The notes: a model not told the origin generated them from the letters alone. Shown: positions 42,728 to 54,140, counted from the stretch's first letter. The stretch: DNA of 64,000 nucleotides from Clostridiales bacterium (GCA_030016385.1 JASEJN010000002.1:1-64000); one strand, 5' to 3'. Numbers and translations are program-made.

Positions 42728-42946
42728 TTACTTTGCCCTCCACGTTATACGCCCACGAGTCAGATCATAAGGCGACAGTTCAATGGTTACCTTATCTCCA
42801 GGAAGAATTTTAATAAAATTCATCCTTAACTTACCGGATATATGTGCGAGTACTTTATGTCCATTTTCTAATTCTACTTGAAACATTGCATTAGGTAGAG
42901 CTTCAATAACCGTGCCCTGCAACTCTATAACGTCTTCTTTAGACAT
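42728..42946 (-). CDS. infA: Translation initiation factor IF-1
   Basis: OB-fold factor that binds the A site of the 30S subunit during initiation. 72 residues starting [13 protein letters not shown] and ending [11 protein letters not shown], both invariant features. The ATG at 42946 follows AAGGAGGT; a GTG-type longer frame from 42970 contains that site and overlaps the preceding gene. Confidence 0.97.
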   Translation of the reverse strand: MSKEDVIELQGTVIEALPNAMFQVELENGHKVLAHISGKLRMNFIKILPGDKVTIELSPYDLTRGRITWRAK

Positions 42947-42953
42947 AAGGTAA

Positions 42954-43253
42954 TTATACCTCCTTACCATTTAATCCATTAATCAGGCCTAATTGTTTTA
43001 GTGAATTTTTTAAATCACTATTACTTACTTTGACATTATATTCGAATTTGTTTTTAATATCTTCGGCAACTAGATCCCGGATAATAACATGCTTTATTTT
43101 TTTCTTCTTAGGTTTTTCAATTTTTCTAAGATCTCCATCAGCAATCAGGACATATTCATTATCGATTATTCCAACGACTATAAAACATTTTTCTTTGTCT
43201 CTGCCGGCTTTAGAGTGTACTATCTGTCCCAAAACGATTCCCTCCGACTTCAA
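42954..43253 (-). CDS. KOW-domain RNA-binding protein (L14e/L6e-like)
   Basis: A 99-residue protein of the COG2163-like group found beside infA in many Clostridia. It opens [24 protein letters not shown], a KOW-type RNA-binding motif, then a basic KPKKKKIKH stretch and a short C-terminal helix. Probable ribosome-associated or rRNA-binding role, not demonstrated. The TTG start at 43253 follows GAGGTG by 7 nt. It comes directly after adk with no map gene between. Confidence 0.85.
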   Translation of the reverse strand: MKSEGIVLGQIVHSKAGRDKEKCFIVVGIIDNEYVLIADGDLRKIEKPKKKKIKHVIIRDLVAEDIKNKFEYNVKVSNSDLKNSLKQLGLINGLNGKEV

Positions 43254-43341
43254 GTATATTCACCTCACTGACATAATATCGCCGCCATTATCATTCCTGC
43301 ATGCTGTTTTTCATCTTTTTCAATTCATTTTATATATGATT

Positions 43342-43986
43342 CTATTTGCTTAGAATATTGCAGATATCACCAAATACTTTATCGATATCCTCTCCTCCAT
43401 CAACTGAATACAAGATGCCAACCTGTGAATAATAATCAATCAAAGGAGACGTTTGTTTTTTATAAACATTCAGTCTTTCATTTACAGTTTCAGCCGTATC
43501 ATCTTCACGCTGTATTAATCTGCCGCCGCATCTATCACAGATGCTATCCTTCGATGGCGGATTTAATAAAACATGAAAGCTTGCTCCGCAGGATGAACAT
43601 ACTCTTCTTCCGCTCAACCTTTCGACCAGAATTTTGGATGAAACATTTATATTAATAACATAGTCTATTTTTAAATCCATACTTATCAATATTTTATCCA
43701 AAGCTGCCGCCTGATTTACAGTCCGTGGAAATCCATCCAGCAAGAAACCGCTTTTGCAATCCTCTAATTTTATCCTGTTTTCAACAATGCCTACCGTGAC
43801 ATCATCGGGCACAAGCTGGCCTTTATCGATAAACTTTTTTGCTTCAATACCTAATCTAGTGTTATTTTTTATGTTTTCCCTGAATATATCACCCGTTGAA
43901 ATATGTGGTATATCGTATTTTTTACTTATTCTTTTCGCTTGGGTACCCTTACCTGCTCCCGGAGGTCCTAAAAGTATAATTCTCAT
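43342..43986 (-). CDS. adk: Adenylate kinase, zinc-binding lid form
   Basis: Interconverts AMP and ATP with two ADP. 214 residues with P-loop [11 protein letters not shown] (7-17), AMP-site STGDIFRE and GFPRT, and a lid carrying Cys130, Cys133, Cys150 and Cys153, which bind a structural zinc in Gram-positive enzymes. It lies between secY and the KOW-domain gene. Confidence 0.97.
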   Translation of the reverse strand: MRIILLGPPGAGKGTQAKRISKKYDIPHISTGDIFRENIKNNTRLGIEAKKFIDKGQLVPDDVTVGIVENRIKLEDCKSGFLLDGFPRTVNQAAALDKILISMDLKIDYVININVSSKILVERLSGRRVCSSCGASFHVLLNPPSKDSICDRCGGRLIQREDDTAETVNERLNVYKKQTSPLIDYYSQVGILYSVDGGEDIDKVFGDICNILSK

Positions 43987-44037
43987 AGCTAAATCATCCC
44001 CAATTTTTTGTATGTTGAGTCATATTATAGAAATATT

Positions 44038-45309
44038 TTATCTAAGAAATCCCTGATAATTTCTCATTGTCATCTGGGCTTCCACCTGTTTTGCAGTCTC
44101 AAGAGCGACTCCAACCACAATCAATATTGAGGTGCCTCCAAAATAAAGACCTTTAAGCCCTGTATATTTATCCAGTAAATATGGTGTTAAAGCAATGATG
44201 CCTGCAAAAATACCACCTATTAATGTAATCCTGTTTACTATGGTCTGCACATAATCCATAGTTGGCTTCCCAGGTCTGATCCCCGGGACAAAACCTCCGT
44301 ACTTTTTCATGTTATCGGCCATTTCTTTGGTATCGAAGGTTACTCCTGTATAAAACCATGTAAAGAATATAACAAGCAAAAAGTAAATCGTCAAATATAT
44401 CCAGCTGCTTACGCTAAACCAACCGCCTGTAAGAAAAGCCTTCGTCCATGAAGCATCGGGGAAAAACGCTGCTATCGTCTGCGGGAACTGCATTATAGAC
44501 ATCGCAAATATAATCGCAATAACGCTGGACGAATTAACGTTTATCGGTATATGCGTGCTCTGTCCTCCGTACATTTTTCTTCCGACTACCTTTTTAGCAT
44601 ATTGGACAGGAACTCTTCTTTCAGCCATATCCATCGTTACAACTGCCGCTATCATAAAGATAATTAAAACAAGCAGCAAAATTACTTCCAGCCAGTTCGT
44701 AGTTTTTGTACTTAAAAGATTTCCTACAGTAGCGACCATACTTGGATATCTGGAAATAATACCTATAAAAATAATTAAAGAAATACCATTTCCAATCCCC
44801 TTGTCTGTTATTCGCTCACCAAGCCACATTAAAAACGATGTTCCTGCAATCAATGTTAAGATTATTATAAAAATATAAAAAGCACCGGTTTTAATCAATG
44901 CATTCTGATTCCTTAAAAGTAATGATATCGAAAATGCCTGGATCAAACCTAACACAATTGTACCATACCTTGTATATTGAGCAATCTTTTTTCTTCCCTC
45001 TTCCCCTTCTTTTTGCATTTGTTCCAGTTTGGGTATCGCAATCGCAAGAAGGCTGAATATAATCGATGAGTTAATATACGGTATGACACCCATGGCGAAT
45101 ATTGTAAAGTTTGCAAAGGCTCCTCCAGATAATATATCAAAGAACCCAAACAGCGAACCTCGTGATACCATCAGTTTGACTGCTTCCTTGTTAATATAAG
45201 GAACCGGTATAAAAGAACCGCCCCTGTATATAATAAGCATTAAAATGGTGAATAAAAATCTTTTTCTCAAATCAGGCATCTTCCATGCATCACGTATGGT
45301 TGACAGCAT
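44038..45309 (-). CDS. secY: Protein translocase subunit SecY
   Basis: Pore of the Sec translocon. 423 residues with ten hydrophobic helices; the N-terminus reads LSTIRDAWKMPDLRKRFLFT and the plug/helix 2 region and RVPVQYAKK loop are present. The start codon adjoins the rplO stop (45309 and 45310) with GAGGTGATATAG as ribosome-binding site, indicating coupled translation. Confidence 0.97.
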   Translation of the reverse strand: MLSTIRDAWKMPDLRKRFLFTILMLIIYRGGSFIPVPYINKEAVKLMVSRGSLFGFFDILSGGAFANFTIFAMGVIPYINSSIIFSLLAIAIPKLEQMQKEGEEGRKKIAQYTRYGTIVLGLIQAFSISLLLRNQNALIKTGAFYIFIIILTLIAGTSFLMWLGERITDKGIGNGISLIIFIGIISRYPSMVATVGNLLSTKTTNWLEVILLLVLIIFMIAAVVTMDMAERRVPVQYAKKVVGRKMYGGQSTHIPINVNSSSVIAIIFAMSIMQFPQTIAAFFPDASWTKAFLTGGWFSVSSWIYLTIYFLLVIFFTWFYTGVTFDTKEMADNMKKYGGFVPGIRPGKPTMDYVQTIVNRITLIGGIFAGIIALTPYLLDKYTGLKGLYFGGTSILIVVGVALETAKQVEAQMTMRNYQGFLR

Positions 45310-45750
45310 CTATATCACCTCTGCTTTTCCTCCAGCTGCTTCTATTTTCTGAGCGGCTGATTTAGTGAATTTGTGAGCTTTTACAGTTAACTTTCTAGTA
45401 ATATCTCCATTTCCTAATATCTTAATGCCGTCCAAACTTTTCTTTATTACTCTTTTTTCAAGAAGCACTTCAGGAGTAACAACAGTGCCTTCCTCAAATA
45501 TATTCAAATCTGATAATTTTACTTCTTCATATTCTTTGCTGAATATATTGGTAAAGCCAACCTTTGGAAGCCTTCTGTGCAGTGGCATCTGTCCTCCTTC
45601 AAAACCAGGCCTTACACCACCGCCTGAACGTGAATTCTGACCATTCTGGCCTCTTCCGGCTGTCTTCCCCTGTCCGGTACCGGTACCCCTGCCTCTTCTT
45701 TTAGTCTTCCTATTGGTACCCGGTGCCGGCTTAAGTTCATAAAGCTTCAT
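45310..45750 (-). CDS. rplO: 50S ribosomal protein L15
   Basis: Late-assembly 23S binder, 146 residues. The Gly/Arg-rich N-terminus ([40 protein letters not shown]) and the globular C-terminal domain are typical. Directly upstream of secY. Confidence 0.97.
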   Translation of the reverse strand: MKLYELKPAPGTNRKTKRRGRGTGTGQGKTAGRGQNGQNSRSGGGVRPGFEGGQMPLHRRLPKVGFTNIFSKEYEEVKLSDLNIFEEGTVVTPEVLLEKRVIKKSLDGIKILGNGDITRKLTVKAHKFTKSAAQKIEAAGGKAEVI

Positions 45751-45792
45751 GTGCTTGCACCTCCTTAATGTTTTGCTATACTATCTAATATT

Positions 45793-45975
45793 TTACTGTA
45801 TTTCTTCAACTTTTAAAAGATATCCTATCTTCTTTATCATACCTCTGACTTGCGGAGTATCTTCAAATTCAACGGTTTTATTAATTTTTCTTAAACCTAA
45901 CGCACGAGCCGTAGCTATATGGTCATCCTTCCTGCCTATAAGGCTTTTAACCAATGTGATCTTAAGTTTTGCCAA
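45793..45975 (-). CDS. rpmD: 50S ribosomal protein L30
   Basis: 60-residue protein read from a TTG start at 45975 ([15 protein letters not shown], then [23 protein letters not shown]). GGAGTGA precedes the TTG by about 5 nt; a GTG at 45984 would lie inside that site. Position between rpsE and rplO is standard. Confidence 0.95.
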   Translation of the reverse strand: MAKLKITLVKSLIGRKDDHIATARALGLRKINKTVEFEDTPQVRGMIKKIGYLLKVEEIQ

Positions 45976-45986
45976 AGTTATCACTC

Positions 45987-46484
45987 CTAACCCAATATCT
46001 CTTCCACAGTTTTACCTCTGAGTTTTGCAACGTCTTCGACTGTTTTTAACTTTGAAAGCCCGTCAACTGCAGCATTTATTACATTTTTGGGATTACTTGA
46101 GCCCAGGGATTTTGCCCTGACATCCTTTATACCTGCCAACTCAAGAACAGCACGCACAGGACCTCCTGCAATAATTCCCGTACCTTCTTTAGCAGGCATT
46201 ATAAGAACACTGCCCCTATCATACTTACCCATTATACTATGTGGAATTGTATTACCCACTATTGCAACATGAATCAGATGCTTCTTCGCATCTTCAATAC
46301 CCTTTCTTATTGCTTCCGGAATTTCAGTCGATTTTCCGGTACCAACTCCTACATGACCATTGCTATCGCCAACTACAACAAGAGCAGCAAATCTAAAATT
46401 ACGTCCGCCCTTTACAACTTTGGCAACACGGTTTATAAATACTACTTTTTCTTTTAGGTCAAGGTTGCTAGGATCTATTCGCAT
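45987..46484 (-). CDS. rpsE: 30S ribosomal protein S5
   Basis: 165 residues with the N-terminal double-stranded RNA-binding domain ([33 protein letters not shown]) and the C-terminal domain with [15 protein letters not shown]5 helps decoding fidelity and translocation. GGAGGG precedes the ATG. Confidence 0.97.
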   Translation of the reverse strand: MRIDPSNLDLKEKVVFINRVAKVVKGGRNFRFAALVVVGDSNGHVGVGTGKSTEIPEAIRKGIEDAKKHLIHVAIVGNTIPHSIMGKYDRGSVLIMPAKEGTGIIAGGPVRAVLELAGIKDVRAKSLGSSNPKNVINAAVDGLSKLKTVEDVAKLRGKTVEEILG

Positions 46485-46496
46485 TAATTTCCCTCC

Positions 46497-46865
46497 TTAA
46501 AAATCAAGTCCTGCCTGTCTTGCAGCTTCTGCAAGTTCTTTTACTCTTCCATGATATATATATCCGCCTCTGTCAAACACAACTTTCTTTATTCCTGCTT
46601 CTATTGCTTTCTTAGCAATTAGCTCTCCGACTGACTTTGCGGCTTCCTTATTGCTCCCAACCGCCAGTTTATCTTTTAATTCTTTATCGAGACTGGATGC
46701 GGCAACTAAAGTTTTCCCCAATTCATCATCTATTATTTGTGCATATATGTTTTTTTCACTTCTGTATACGTCAAGTCTTGGGCGCTCGCCAGTACCGCTT
46801 ATTTTAGCCCTGACTCTCTTATGGCGCATAAGCCTTTCTTCATTGCGTACAGACTTATTCAGCAC
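46497..46865 (-). CDS. rplR: 50S ribosomal protein L18
   Basis: 5S rRNA-binding protein, 122 residues, with [18 protein letters not shown], the [15 protein letters not shown] region and the C-terminal [20 protein letters not shown]. It starts with GTG at 46865 after AAAGGAG. Confidence 0.96.
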   Translation of the reverse strand: MLNKSVRNEERLMRHKRVRAKISGTGERPRLDVYRSEKNIYAQIIDDELGKTLVAASSLDKELKDKLAVGSNKEAAKSVGELIAKKAIEAGIKKVVFDRGGYIYHGRVKELAEAARQAGLDF

Positions 46866-46882
46866 TCTAATCTCACTCCTTT

Positions 46883-47431
46883 CTACTTCTTACCGGTCTT
46901 GCCTTCCTTGATCTTCACACGTTCATTCTCATACCTTATACCTTTGCCTTTATAAGGTTCAGGAGATCTTATATCCCTTATCTTTGCCGTGATTAAACCA
47001 ACAAGCTCTTTGTCATTGCCTTTAATGATGATCTTATTCGCAGCAGGTGTTTCAAAAGTAACTCCCGGAACCTCATCCACCTCTACAGGATGTGAAAAAC
47101 CTAATGTCAAAACTAATTTTTTACCCTGCATCTGAGCACGATATCCAACACCGACAAGATCAAGTACCTTTTGAAAACCATCTGTTACTCCAACCACCAT
47201 GTTCCTTATTAAAGCTCTGGTAAGCCCATGAAGTGCTTTATGTTCTTTATCATCGCTCTGTCTTTTAACTATAACTTTTCTTTCATTTTCGTCGACATTA
47301 ATGATTATATCTTTATGCATTTCCCGCTTTAGTGTACCTCTGGGACCAGCCACAGTAACTACATTGTTCCCATCTACTGTAACTTCAACCTTATCAGAAT
47401 ACACAACAGGAAGTTTACCAATCCTTGACAT
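46883..47431 (-). CDS. rplF: 50S ribosomal protein L6
   Basis: 182 residues in two related domains; opens [20 protein letters not shown] and ends with [22 protein letters not shown], the conserved rRNA-contact tail near the sarcin-ricin loop. GAGGTG precedes the ATG. Confidence 0.97.
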   Translation of the reverse strand: MSRIGKLPVVYSDKVEVTVDGNNVVTVAGPRGTLKREMHKDIIINVDENERKVIVKRQSDDKEHKALHGLTRALIRNMVVGVTDGFQKVLDLVGVGYRAQMQGKKLVLTLGFSHPVEVDEVPGVTFETPAANKIIIKGNDKELVGLITAKIRDIRSPEPYKGKGIRYENERVKIKEGKTGKK

Positions 47432-47458
47432 CGTTGCACCTCCTACTCAATCGATAAA

Positions 47459-47857
47459 TTACCATATATAGCAAAGAACTTCTCCTCCCAAGCCTTCTTT
47501 TCTTGCCTGCTTATCTGTCATTATTCCCTTCGATGTCGATATTACGGCAACACCTAATCCTCCAAGCACTTTAGGAACGTCTTCCTTGCTTACATATACC
47601 CTAAGCCCGGGTTTACTGATTCTCTTTAATCCACTTATTACTCTTTCTTTGTTAAGATCATATTTCATCGTCACTCTCAATATCGGAACCGAACCGCTTT
47701 TTAAATCCTCTATATTCTTGATAAATCCTTCCTCCAACATTATATTGGCTATTGCCCTCTTTACGTTAGAGGCCGGAACATCAACAGTTTCATGCCTTAC
47801 TACATTCGCATTTCTGATGCGTGTTAGCATATCAGCAATCGGGTCAGTCATAACCAT
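47459..47857 (-). CDS. rpsH: 30S ribosomal protein S8
   Basis: 132 residues, central-domain 16S binder. It opens [15 protein letters not shown] and ends [28 protein letters not shown], both invariant. GGAGGCAG precedes the ATG at 47857; an internal ATG two codons later is a possible alternative start. Confidence 0.97.
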   Translation of the reverse strand: MVMTDPIADMLTRIRNANVVRHETVDVPASNVKRAIANIMLEEGFIKNIEDLKSGSVPILRVTMKYDLNKERVISGLKRISKPGLRVYVSKEDVPKVLGGLGVAVISTSKGIMTDKQARKEGLGGEVLCYIW

Positions 47858-47886
47858 TATTTCTGCCTCCTTTCAATCAATAGGAA

Positions 47887-48072
47887 TTACCAACTTGCTT
47901 TCTTGCATCCAGGAATTTCTCCTTTATATGCCATTTCTCTAAAGCAAATACGGCATATACCGTATTTTCTCAATACCGCGTGGGGTCTGCCGCAAATTCT
48001 GCATCTCGTATATGCTCTAGTCGAGAATTTCGGCTCTCTTTTCCACTTTTCAACTAATGATTTTTTTGCCAC
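47887..48072 (-). CDS. rpsN: 30S ribosomal protein S14 type Z
   Basis: 61 residues with four zinc-binding cysteines at 24, 27, 40 and 43 (CRICG and CRICF). This short zinc form is the housekeeping version in Gram-positive bacteria; a zinc-free paralogue was not seen in this window. Confidence 0.97.
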   Translation of the reverse strand: MAKKSLVEKWKREPKFSTRAYTRCRICGRPHAVLRKYGICRICFREMAYKGEIPGCKKASW

Positions 48073-48089
48073 ATTCTTACCTCCTTCAA

Positions 48090-48632
48090 TTATGAAGCAA
48101 ATGGCATCCCGAGCAATTTTAACAGCTCACGTGCTTCTTCATCGGTTTTTGCACTTGTTACAAATACTATGTCCATCCCTCTTACTTTATCAACTTTATC
48201 ATATTCGATTTCAGGAAAAATCAACTGTTCCTTAACGCCAAATGAATAATTACCTCTTCCGTCAAATGCTTTCTCAGAAACACCTCTGAAATCTCTAACC
48301 CTTGGAAGGGCTACGCTTAAAAATTTATCAGTGAATTCATACATTCTCGTTCCTCTTAAGGTGACCTTACAGCCAATCGGCATCCCTTTTCTCACCTTAA
48401 AGTTAGCAATAGATTTTTTTGCTTTTGTTATAACAGCTTTCTGCCCTGTGATTGTCGCAAGGTCTGAAGCAGCGCTATCTAAAGCTTTTGGGTTCTCTCT
48501 TGCATCGCCTACGCCCATATTCAGAACGACCTTTTCAAGTTTTGGAACCTGCATAGGGCTTTTATATCCAAATTTCTGCATCAAAGCAGGAATAATTTCC
48601 TTTCCGAATCTTTCTTTAAGCCTTGGAACCAT
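48090..48632 (-). CDS. rplE: 50S ribosomal protein L5
   Basis: 5S rRNA-binding protein that contacts P-site tRNA. 180 residues with [40 protein letters not shown] and [31 protein letters not shown] precedes the ATG. Confidence 0.97.
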   Translation of the reverse strand: MVPRLKERFGKEIIPALMQKFGYKSPMQVPKLEKVVLNMGVGDARENPKALDSAASDLATITGQKAVITKAKKSIANFKVRKGMPIGCKVTLRGTRMYEFTDKFLSVALPRVRDFRGVSEKAFDGRGNYSFGVKEQLIFPEIEYDKVDKVRGMDIVFVTSAKTDEEARELLKLLGMPFAS

Positions 48633-48652
48633 GCCCTTTTCCTCCTTTCACG

Positions 48653-48985
48653 CTATTTGTTTTCGATTATTTCACCGCATTTTACACATTTTCTAACTTT
48701 TGTACCATCATTTAATACTTCGTTTCTTACCCTTCTGGCTGCGGCACAATTAGGGCAATATAAGGCTACTTTTGATGAGTATATGGGAGCTTCCTTATGG
48801 ATGATGCCGCCCTTCTTTTCTTGCTTGCCCGGTTTCTCATGCTTTGCTACCACATTGACTCCTTCAACTACAACCTTGCCTTCAGTCCTTAAAACTTCTA
48901 CAACCTTGCCTTTTTTATCTTTATCTTTGCCGGAAAGTACAACTACCGTATCTCCTTTTTTAACATGAACTTTTTTTAATGCCAT
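48653..48985 (-). CDS. rplX: 50S ribosomal protein L24
   Basis: Assembly initiator of the 50S subunit. 110 residues with a KOW motif (KKGDTVVVLSGKDKDKKGKV) and a C-terminal CPNC / CVKCG pair that may bind zinc, as in several Gram-positive L24 proteins. GGAGGTGG precedes the ATG. Confidence 0.96.
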   Translation of the reverse strand: MALKKVHVKKGDTVVVLSGKDKDKKGKVVEVLRTEGKVVVEGVNVVAKHEKPGKQEKKGGIIHKEAPIYSSKVALYCPNCAAARRVRNEVLNDGTKVRKCVKCGEIIENK

Positions 48986-49002
48986 CTAAGCCACCTCCCC
49001 GT

Positions 49003-49371
49003 TTATAATACTTCTGGAGCAAGCGAAAGTATCTTTGTAAAATCATTTTCCCTGAGCTCCCTTGCAACAGGTCCGAATATACGGGTCCCTCTTGGCTGTT
49101 TATCATCTTTTATTATAACTGCTGCATTTTCATCAAACTTTATATATGAACCATCCGAACGCCTTTTACCCTGGACAGTCCTTACTATTACGGCTTTTAC
49201 GACTTCGCCCTTTTTGACAACACCTCCGGGTGTTGCGCTCTTAACGCTGGCAATTATTATATCGCCGATATTTCCTGTTTTCCTTTTAGAACCGCCTAAA
49301 ACCCTTATACACATAATCTCTTTGGCGCCTGAGTTATCTGCTGCTTTTAATATGCTCTGCTGTTGAATCAT
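49003..49371 (-). CDS. rplN: 50S ribosomal protein L14
   Basis: 122 residues starting [19 protein letters not shown] and including [16 protein letters not shown], invariant features of this intersubunit-bridge protein. AAAGGAGGG precedes the ATG. Confidence 0.97.
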   Translation of the reverse strand: MIQQQSILKAADNSGAKEIMCIRVLGGSKRKTGNIGDIIIASVKSATPGGVVKKGEVVKAVIVRTVQGKRRSDGSYIKFDENAAVIIKDDKQPRGTRIFGPVARELRENDFTKILSLAPEVL

Positions 49372-49399
49372 AGATGTACCCTCCTTTCAACTTCAGGAA

Positions 49400-49654
49400 T
49401 TATTGCGCCTTTTCCATTATTTCAACAAGCCTCCACCTTTTCTCCTTGCTTAAAGGTCTTGTTTCCATTATCAAAACTTTATCGCCGATTTTGGCTTCAT
49501 TATTTTCATCATGCGCTTTAAATTTTGAAGTTCTATTGATTATTTTTCCAGTAACTGAATGCCGCACTCTTGTTTCGACTGCAACTACAATTGTCTTATC
49601 CATCTTGTCGGAAACTACTCTTCCAATTCTGGTTTTTCTGAGCGCTCTTTCCAT
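49400..49654 (-). CDS. rpsQ: 30S ribosomal protein S17
   Basis: OB-fold 16S binder. 84 residues from [21 protein letters not shown], with [27 protein letters not shown]. The ATG at 49654 follows AAAGGAGGT; the frame from 49684 includes that site. Confidence 0.97.
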   Translation of the reverse strand: MERALRKTRIGRVVSDKMDKTIVVAVETRVRHSVTGKIINRTSKFKAHDENNEAKIGDKVLIMETRPLSKEKRWRLVEIMEKAQ

Positions 49655-49673
49655 ATGAGCGAACCTCCTTTCA

Positions 49674-49886
49674 TTATGCACCAAGAGACTTTAACTCCTT
49701 TTCTCTGATAATTGTCTTTATTTGCGCTATAGATTTCTTAACTTCACGAATCCTCATTGGGTTTTCAAGCTGCCCTGTCGCTAACTGGAACCTCAGATTG
49801 AAAAGCTCATGCTTTAGTTCATCAACTTTATTTTTAAGCGTTAAAATGTCATTTCCTCTCATCATTTCCAGATCATTAGCTTTCAT
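49674..49886 (-). CDS. rpmC: 50S ribosomal protein L29
   Basis: Two-helix protein at the tunnel exit, docking site for trigger factor and SRP. 70 residues from [11 protein letters not shown], with [30 protein letters not shown] chose ATG 49886 after GGGTGGTG; this overlaps the end of rplP by 11 bp, suggesting coupling. Confidence 0.95.
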   Translation of the reverse strand: MKANDLEMMRGNDILTLKNKVDELKHELFNLRFQLATGQLENPMRIREVKKSIAQIKTIIREKELKSLGA

Positions 49887-50319
49887 CGCTTTCACCACCC
49901 ATTTCCTCAACATCTGACCTTCTTACAAACTTGCTCCTTATAGGAAGTTTATATGATGCTAACCTGCAGGCCTCTTTGGCTTCTGCCTCGCTGGTACCTG
50001 ATATTTCGAACATTACCCTGCCTGGTTTCACTACCGATACCCAGTATTCAGGCGAACCTTTTCCTGAGCCCATACGTGTTTCAGCAGGTTTTACAGTAAC
50101 AGGTTTATCAGGGAAAATCTTTATCCAGATTTTACCGCCTCTTTTTAAATATCTTGTAATAGCAATTCTGGCAGCTTCTATTTGCTGGCTTGTGATCCAT
50201 GCAGGTTCCAATGCGACCAAACCGTAGTCACCATATGCTAAAGTATTGCCTCTCATAGCTTTACCTTTCATTCTGCCGCGCTGTACTTTACGACGCTTTA
50301 CTCTCTTAGGCATTAACAT
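49876..50319 (-). CDS. rplP: 50S ribosomal protein L16
   Basis: 147 residues near the peptidyl-transferase centre; [17 protein letters not shown] and [20 protein letters not shown] are family hallmarks. GGAGGAAT precedes the ATG at 50319; a second ATG two codons later is possible. Confidence 0.97.
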   Translation of the reverse strand: MLMPKRVKRRKVQRGRMKGKAMRGNTLAYGDYGLVALEPAWITSQQIEAARIAITRYLKRGGKIWIKIFPDKPVTVKPAETRMGSGKGSPEYWVSVVKPGRVMFEISGTSEAEAKEACRLASYKLPIRSKFVRRSDVEEMGGESDES

Positions 50320-50339
50320 AGTATAGTATTCCTCCCTTC

Positions 50340-51020
50340 TTACTTGTTGGCAGCTTTCTCTTCTTCAGTCTTTGTATTACTCTTTTTAGGTTTCGGAAGA
50401 ACTTCACCTTTGTATACCCATACCTTCACTCCAATTTTGCCGTATGTCGTATCTGCTTCTGCAAACCCGTAATCAATATCTGCTCTTAACGTCTGAAGTG
50501 GAATCGTTCCCTCATGATATCCTTCTCTCCTTGCAATTTCAGCGCCTCCAAGCCTTCCTGCGCAAACTGTCTTAACTCCCTTGGATCCCGCTCTCATTGC
50601 ACGGTTTATAGCCTGTTTCATTGCTTTCCTGAAAGATATCCTTTTTTCAAGCTGCGATGCAATATTTTCTGCAATCAGCTGAGCGTCAACTTCAGGATTC
50701 TTTACTTCAATAATATTTATCAATACATTTTTACCAGTTAATTTTTCTAATTCTTTCTTAATCGAATCTACGCCTTCACCGCCACGTCCTATGACAATTC
50801 CCGGTTTAGCCGTATAAATATTGATTTTAACTCTATTTGCTGCCCTTTCAATTTCGGTCTTCGATATTCCGGCAGTATAAAGTTTTGACTTTATATATTT
50901 TCTTATCCTATTATCTTCAACTAAAAGGTCTGCAAAATTACGATTGCTTGCATACCATTTAGCATCCCAATCCTTTATAACACCGACCCTAAATCCATGC
51001 GGATGTACTTTCTGACCCAA
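50340..51020 (-). CDS. rpsC: 30S ribosomal protein S3
   Basis: mRNA-entry helicase-like protein, 226 residues. Type II KH domain with [18 protein letters not shown], and a C-terminal domain with [15 protein letters not shown] and [10 protein letters not shown]. It starts with TTG at 51020 after AAAGGAGGG. Confidence 0.97.
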   Translation of the reverse strand: MGQKVHPHGFRVGVIKDWDAKWYASNRNFADLLVEDNRIRKYIKSKLYTAGISKTEIERAANRVKINIYTAKPGIVIGRGGEGVDSIKKELEKLTGKNVLINIIEVKNPEVDAQLIAENIASQLEKRISFRKAMKQAINRAMRAGSKGVKTVCAGRLGGAEIARREGYHEGTIPLQTLRADIDYGFAEADTTYGKIGVKVWVYKGEVLPKPKKSNTKTEEEKAANK

Positions 51021-51034
51021 TATATATCCCTCCT

Positions 51035-51376
51035 TTATGCTCTTTCTCTTTCTTTTACGACAACAGTTATATGACTGGACCTCTTATTAATCCTGAATGC
51101 CCTGCCCTGTGCATGAGGCTGGAATCTTTTTAAAATCGGTCCTTCATCTGCATAAGTCTTAGCAATGTATAAATTATCCGGATTCATTTCGTGGTTATTT
51201 TCCGCATTTGCTACAGCTGACTTTATGACTTTAGTCACTATTTCGGATGCGGACTTCGGCGTAAACTTTAATATTGCTAATGCCTCTTTTACATCTTTAC
51301 CTCTTATAAGCTTTAAAATTATATTAACTTTTCTTGGAGATATTCTCACATATTTGGCTATAGCTTTAGCTTCCAT
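51035..51376 (-). CDS. rplV: 50S ribosomal protein L22
   Basis: 113 residues whose long beta-hairpin lines the exit tunnel ([31 protein letters not shown]), the site of many macrolide-resistance changes; the hairpin looks ordinary here. AAAGGAGGT precedes the ATG. Confidence 0.97.
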   Translation of the reverse strand: MEAKAIAKYVRISPRKVNIILKLIRGKDVKEALAILKFTPKSASEIVTKVIKSAVANAENNHEMNPDNLYIAKTYADEGPILKRFQPHAQGRAFRINKRSSHITVVVKERERA

Positions 51377-51397
51377 TACTTTACCTCCTTTACAAGG

Positions 51398-51682
51398 TTA
51401 TTTCAATTCTGTAGATTTCTCGACATGAGCGCCGTGCCCTTTAAACGTCCTTGTCGCAGCAAACTCACCTAATCTGTGTCCTACCATATCTTCTGTTATA
51501 TAAACTGGAACATGCTTTTTACCATCATGTACGGCTATCGTGTGTCCCACCATCTGGGGGAATACCGTTGAGCTTCTTGACCAGGTTTTGATTACCTTTT
51601 TCTCGCCTTTTTTGTTCATATCGACTATCTTTTTAAGCAGCGACTCTTGAACAAAAGGTCCTTTTTTTAGTGATCTGCCCAA
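51398..51682 (-). CDS. rpsS: 30S ribosomal protein S19
   Basis: 94 residues with [37 protein letters not shown] and [16 protein letters not shown], all invariant in this 30S head protein. It starts with TTG at 51682 after GGGAGGC. Confidence 0.97.
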   Translation of the reverse strand: MGRSLKKGPFVQESLLKKIVDMNKKGEKKVIKTWSRSSTVFPQMVGHTIAVHDGKKHVPVYITEDMVGHRLGEFAATRTFKGHGAHVEKSTELK

Positions 51683-51716
51683 ATTACTTGCCTCCCTTCA
51701 TTAAGGTTATCGATTT

Positions 51717-52550
51717 CTACTTATCATTTTTACGCTTGATTATAAATCTGCTGGAATATTTATGATGTTTTCTCGTCTTATATCCTAATGCAGGTTTGCC
51801 CCAAGGCGTCATCGGTCCCGGATGCCCTACAGGTGCTTTACCTTCACCGCCACCATGAGGATGGTCTACAGGGTTCATAACGGACCCTCTAACTGTTGGC
51901 CTTATGCCCATATGCCTTTTCCTGCCGGCCTTGCCTATGTTTATGATCTCGTTGGTAGCATTCCCGACTGTACCTATCGTCGCTCTGCATTCCAGCCTTA
52001 CCATCCTGACTTCTCCGGAAGGCAGCCTTATCTGCGCATAATCTCCTTCTTTAGCCATCAACTGTGCGTTATTTCCCGCCGCTCTAACGAGCTGGCCTCC
52101 TTTTCCTGCTTTCAATTCAATATTATAAATAAAAGTACCCACAGGTATACTCTTTAAAGGAAGAGCATTTCCTGTCTTTATGTCAACATTTTCGCCGGAT
52201 ATCACCGTATCGCCGACTTTAAGCTCTTCAGGCGCTACGATATATCTTTTTTCTCCGTCCGCATAATTCAATAATGCAATATAAGATGTCCTGTTTGGAT
52301 CATATTCTATAGAAGCGACTTTTGCGGGTACTCCGTCTTTATTCCTTTTAAAATCAATTAATCTATACTGTCTTTTATTTCCACCGCCTATATGGCGAAC
52401 TGAAATCTTACCCTGTGCATTTCTCCCACCAGTTCTCTTTAACGAAACCAGAAGAGATTTCTCAGGTTTGGTTTTTGTAATCTCTTCATATGTCGAAACG
52501 GTCATTCCTCTTCTTCCTGGTGAGGTAGGTTTATATGCCTTTATAGCCAT
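51717..52550 (-). CDS. rplB: 50S ribosomal protein L2
   Basis: Largest core 23S binder, needed for subunit association. 277 residues with [16 protein letters not shown] at the start and the [18 protein letters not shown] region containing the conserved His near the peptidyl-transferase centre. GGAGGGA precedes the ATG. Confidence 0.97.
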   Translation of the reverse strand: MAIKAYKPTSPGRRGMTVSTYEEITKTKPEKSLLVSLKRTGGRNAQGKISVRHIGGGNKRQYRLIDFKRNKDGVPAKVASIEYDPNRTSYIALLNYADGEKRYIVAPEELKVGDTVISGENVDIKTGNALPLKSIPVGTFIYNIELKAGKGGQLVRAAGNNAQLMAKEGDYAQIRLPSGEVRMVRLECRATIGTVGNATNEIINIGKAGRKRHMGIRPTVRGSVMNPVDHPHGGGEGKAPVGHPGPMTPWGKPALGYKTRKHHKYSSRFIIKRKNDK

Positions 52551-52573
52551 CTAAATTCCCTCCTTCTGTAGCC

Positions 52574-52864
52574 CTATTTAGACTGAAATAGTTCGATCGT
52601 TTTGCTATCCGGAGTCAATGTGACTATTGCCTTTTTCCAATCCGGCCTCTTGCCGACATGAACTCCGACTCTTTTTTCTTTCCCGGGTATATGCATTGTT
52701 GCTACCCTTTGTACTTTAACACCGAATATTTTTTCTACGGCATTTTTTATTTCTATTTTATTTGCATTTATGTCAACTGCAAATGTGTATTTCCTGTTAC
52801 CCATCGCAGCCATACTTTTCTCAGTAACTATCGGTCTTTTAATAACATCATAGATACTTTCCAT
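52574..52864 (-). CDS. rplW: 50S ribosomal protein L23
   Basis: 96-residue tunnel-exit protein with [40 protein letters not shown] and [14 protein letters not shown]. Its ATG shares one base with the rplD stop (TAATG), so translation is coupled. Confidence 0.97.
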   Translation of the reverse strand: MESIYDVIKRPIVTEKSMAAMGNRKYTFAVDINANKIEIKNAVEKIFGVKVQRVATMHIPGKEKRVGVHVGKRPDWKKAIVTLTPDSKTIELFQSK

Positions 52865-53484
52865 TATGCCAGCACCTCCTCCACTTTGGATACGGCTTCC
52901 TTGGTTATAATAAACTTATCATATTTCAATATGTCATAAACATTGAGATTGTTTACAGGAAGTACTGCTGCACCTTCAATATTCCTCACCGATTTATAAA
53001 CAGCATCGTCTTTTACAGGAACAACTATCAATGCCCCTTTAGCATCGAATGATTTTAGCATATCCGAAACAACCTTTGTTTTTGGTTCATCCAAAGATAA
53101 TTGATCGAGCACTATTATTTCTTTATCATTAACCTTCGATGAAAGCGCTGACTTCATTGCAAGCCTTTTAATTTTCTTTGGAAGAGTATAACTATAGTCC
53201 CTAGGCTTTGGAGCAAACACCACACCGCCATGTATCCACTGTGGTGACCTGATTGATCCCTGTCTTGCACGGCCGGTACCCTTTTGCCTCCAAGGTTTGA
53301 TGCCTCCACCTGAAACTTCTCCCCTTGTTAGTGTGGATTGGCTCCCTTGTCTTTTATTTGCAAGCTGCATCTTCACGACCTGATGTACAGCCTCTTTATT
53401 TACTTCTACTGCAAATACATTATCCGCAAGTTCTATTTCTCCTACTTGTTCACCCTTTATATTATATAAAGCTGATTTAGGCAT
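52864..53484 (-). CDS. rplD: 50S ribosomal protein L4
   Basis: 206 residues; the tunnel loop [33 protein letters not shown] and the globular domain are intact. In gamma-proteobacteria L4 represses the S10 operon; no such site was recognised here. GGAGGATG precedes the ATG. Confidence 0.97.
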   Translation of the reverse strand: MPKSALYNIKGEQVGEIELADNVFAVEVNKEAVHQVVKMQLANKRQGSQSTLTRGEVSGGGIKPWRQKGTGRARQGSIRSPQWIHGGVVFAPKPRDYSYTLPKKIKRLAMKSALSSKVNDKEIIVLDQLSLDEPKTKVVSDMLKSFDAKGALIVVPVKDDAVYKSVRNIEGAAVLPVNNLNVYDILKYDKFIITKEAVSKVEEVLA

Positions 53485-53507
53485 ATTGCATCCTCCTTTC
53501 CATAATA

Positions 53508-54140
53508 CTATATAGCTTTAACAGAATCCTTGATCAAAACCAGACCTTTTTGGGGTCCAGGAATTCCGCCTTTTATAAGTATCAAATTTTTCTCTGCGTC
53601 TGCTCTTACAACTTCAAGGTCCAAAACTGTAACATTTTTATTCCCCATATGCCCAGGCATATGTTTATTTTTAAATGTTCTGGATGGAAACGAAGATGCT
53701 CCCATGGAGCCAACCGCCCTGTGATATTTAGAGCCGTGCGCCATAGGACCTCTGTGAGCATTCCATCTTCTAATTGTCCCCTGAAATCCCTTTCCTTTAG
53801 AAACCCCGCTGACATCTACCTTTTCGCCCTTTTTGAAAATGTCTGCCTTTATTACATCACCGGCATTCATGTTTTCAGTATTTTCAAGCCGAAGCTCTCT
53901 TAAAAACCTCTTGGGGGATATATTTGATTTCGCGAAATGACCCTTCATGGGCTTATTTACCAGTTTATCCCTTACATCCTCAAATCCTACCTGTAAAGCA
54001 TTATAACCATCTTTTTCAGCTGTTTTCTTTTGAACTACAAAGCATGGTCCTGCAAGTACAACAGATACTGGTATAGCTTTACCTGATTCATCGAAAATCT
54101 GTGTCATACCAATTTTTTTGCCAATTATTGCTTTTCTCAA
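53508..54140 (-). CDS. rplC: 50S ribosomal protein L3
   Basis: 210 residues; [16 protein letters not shown] at the start, [26 protein letters not shown] in the peptidyl-transferase-facing loop. It starts with TTG at 54140 after AGGAGGTG, 77 bp after rpsJ. Confidence 0.97.
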   Translation of the reverse strand: MRKAIIGKKIGMTQIFDESGKAIPVSVVLAGPCFVVQKKTAEKDGYNALQVGFEDVRDKLVNKPMKGHFAKSNISPKRFLRELRLENTENMNAGDVIKADIFKKGEKVDVSGVSKGKGFQGTIRRWNAHRGPMAHGSKYHRAVGSMGASSFPSRTFKNKHMPGHMGNKNVTVLDLEVVRADAEKNLILIKGGIPGPQKGLVLIKDSVKAI

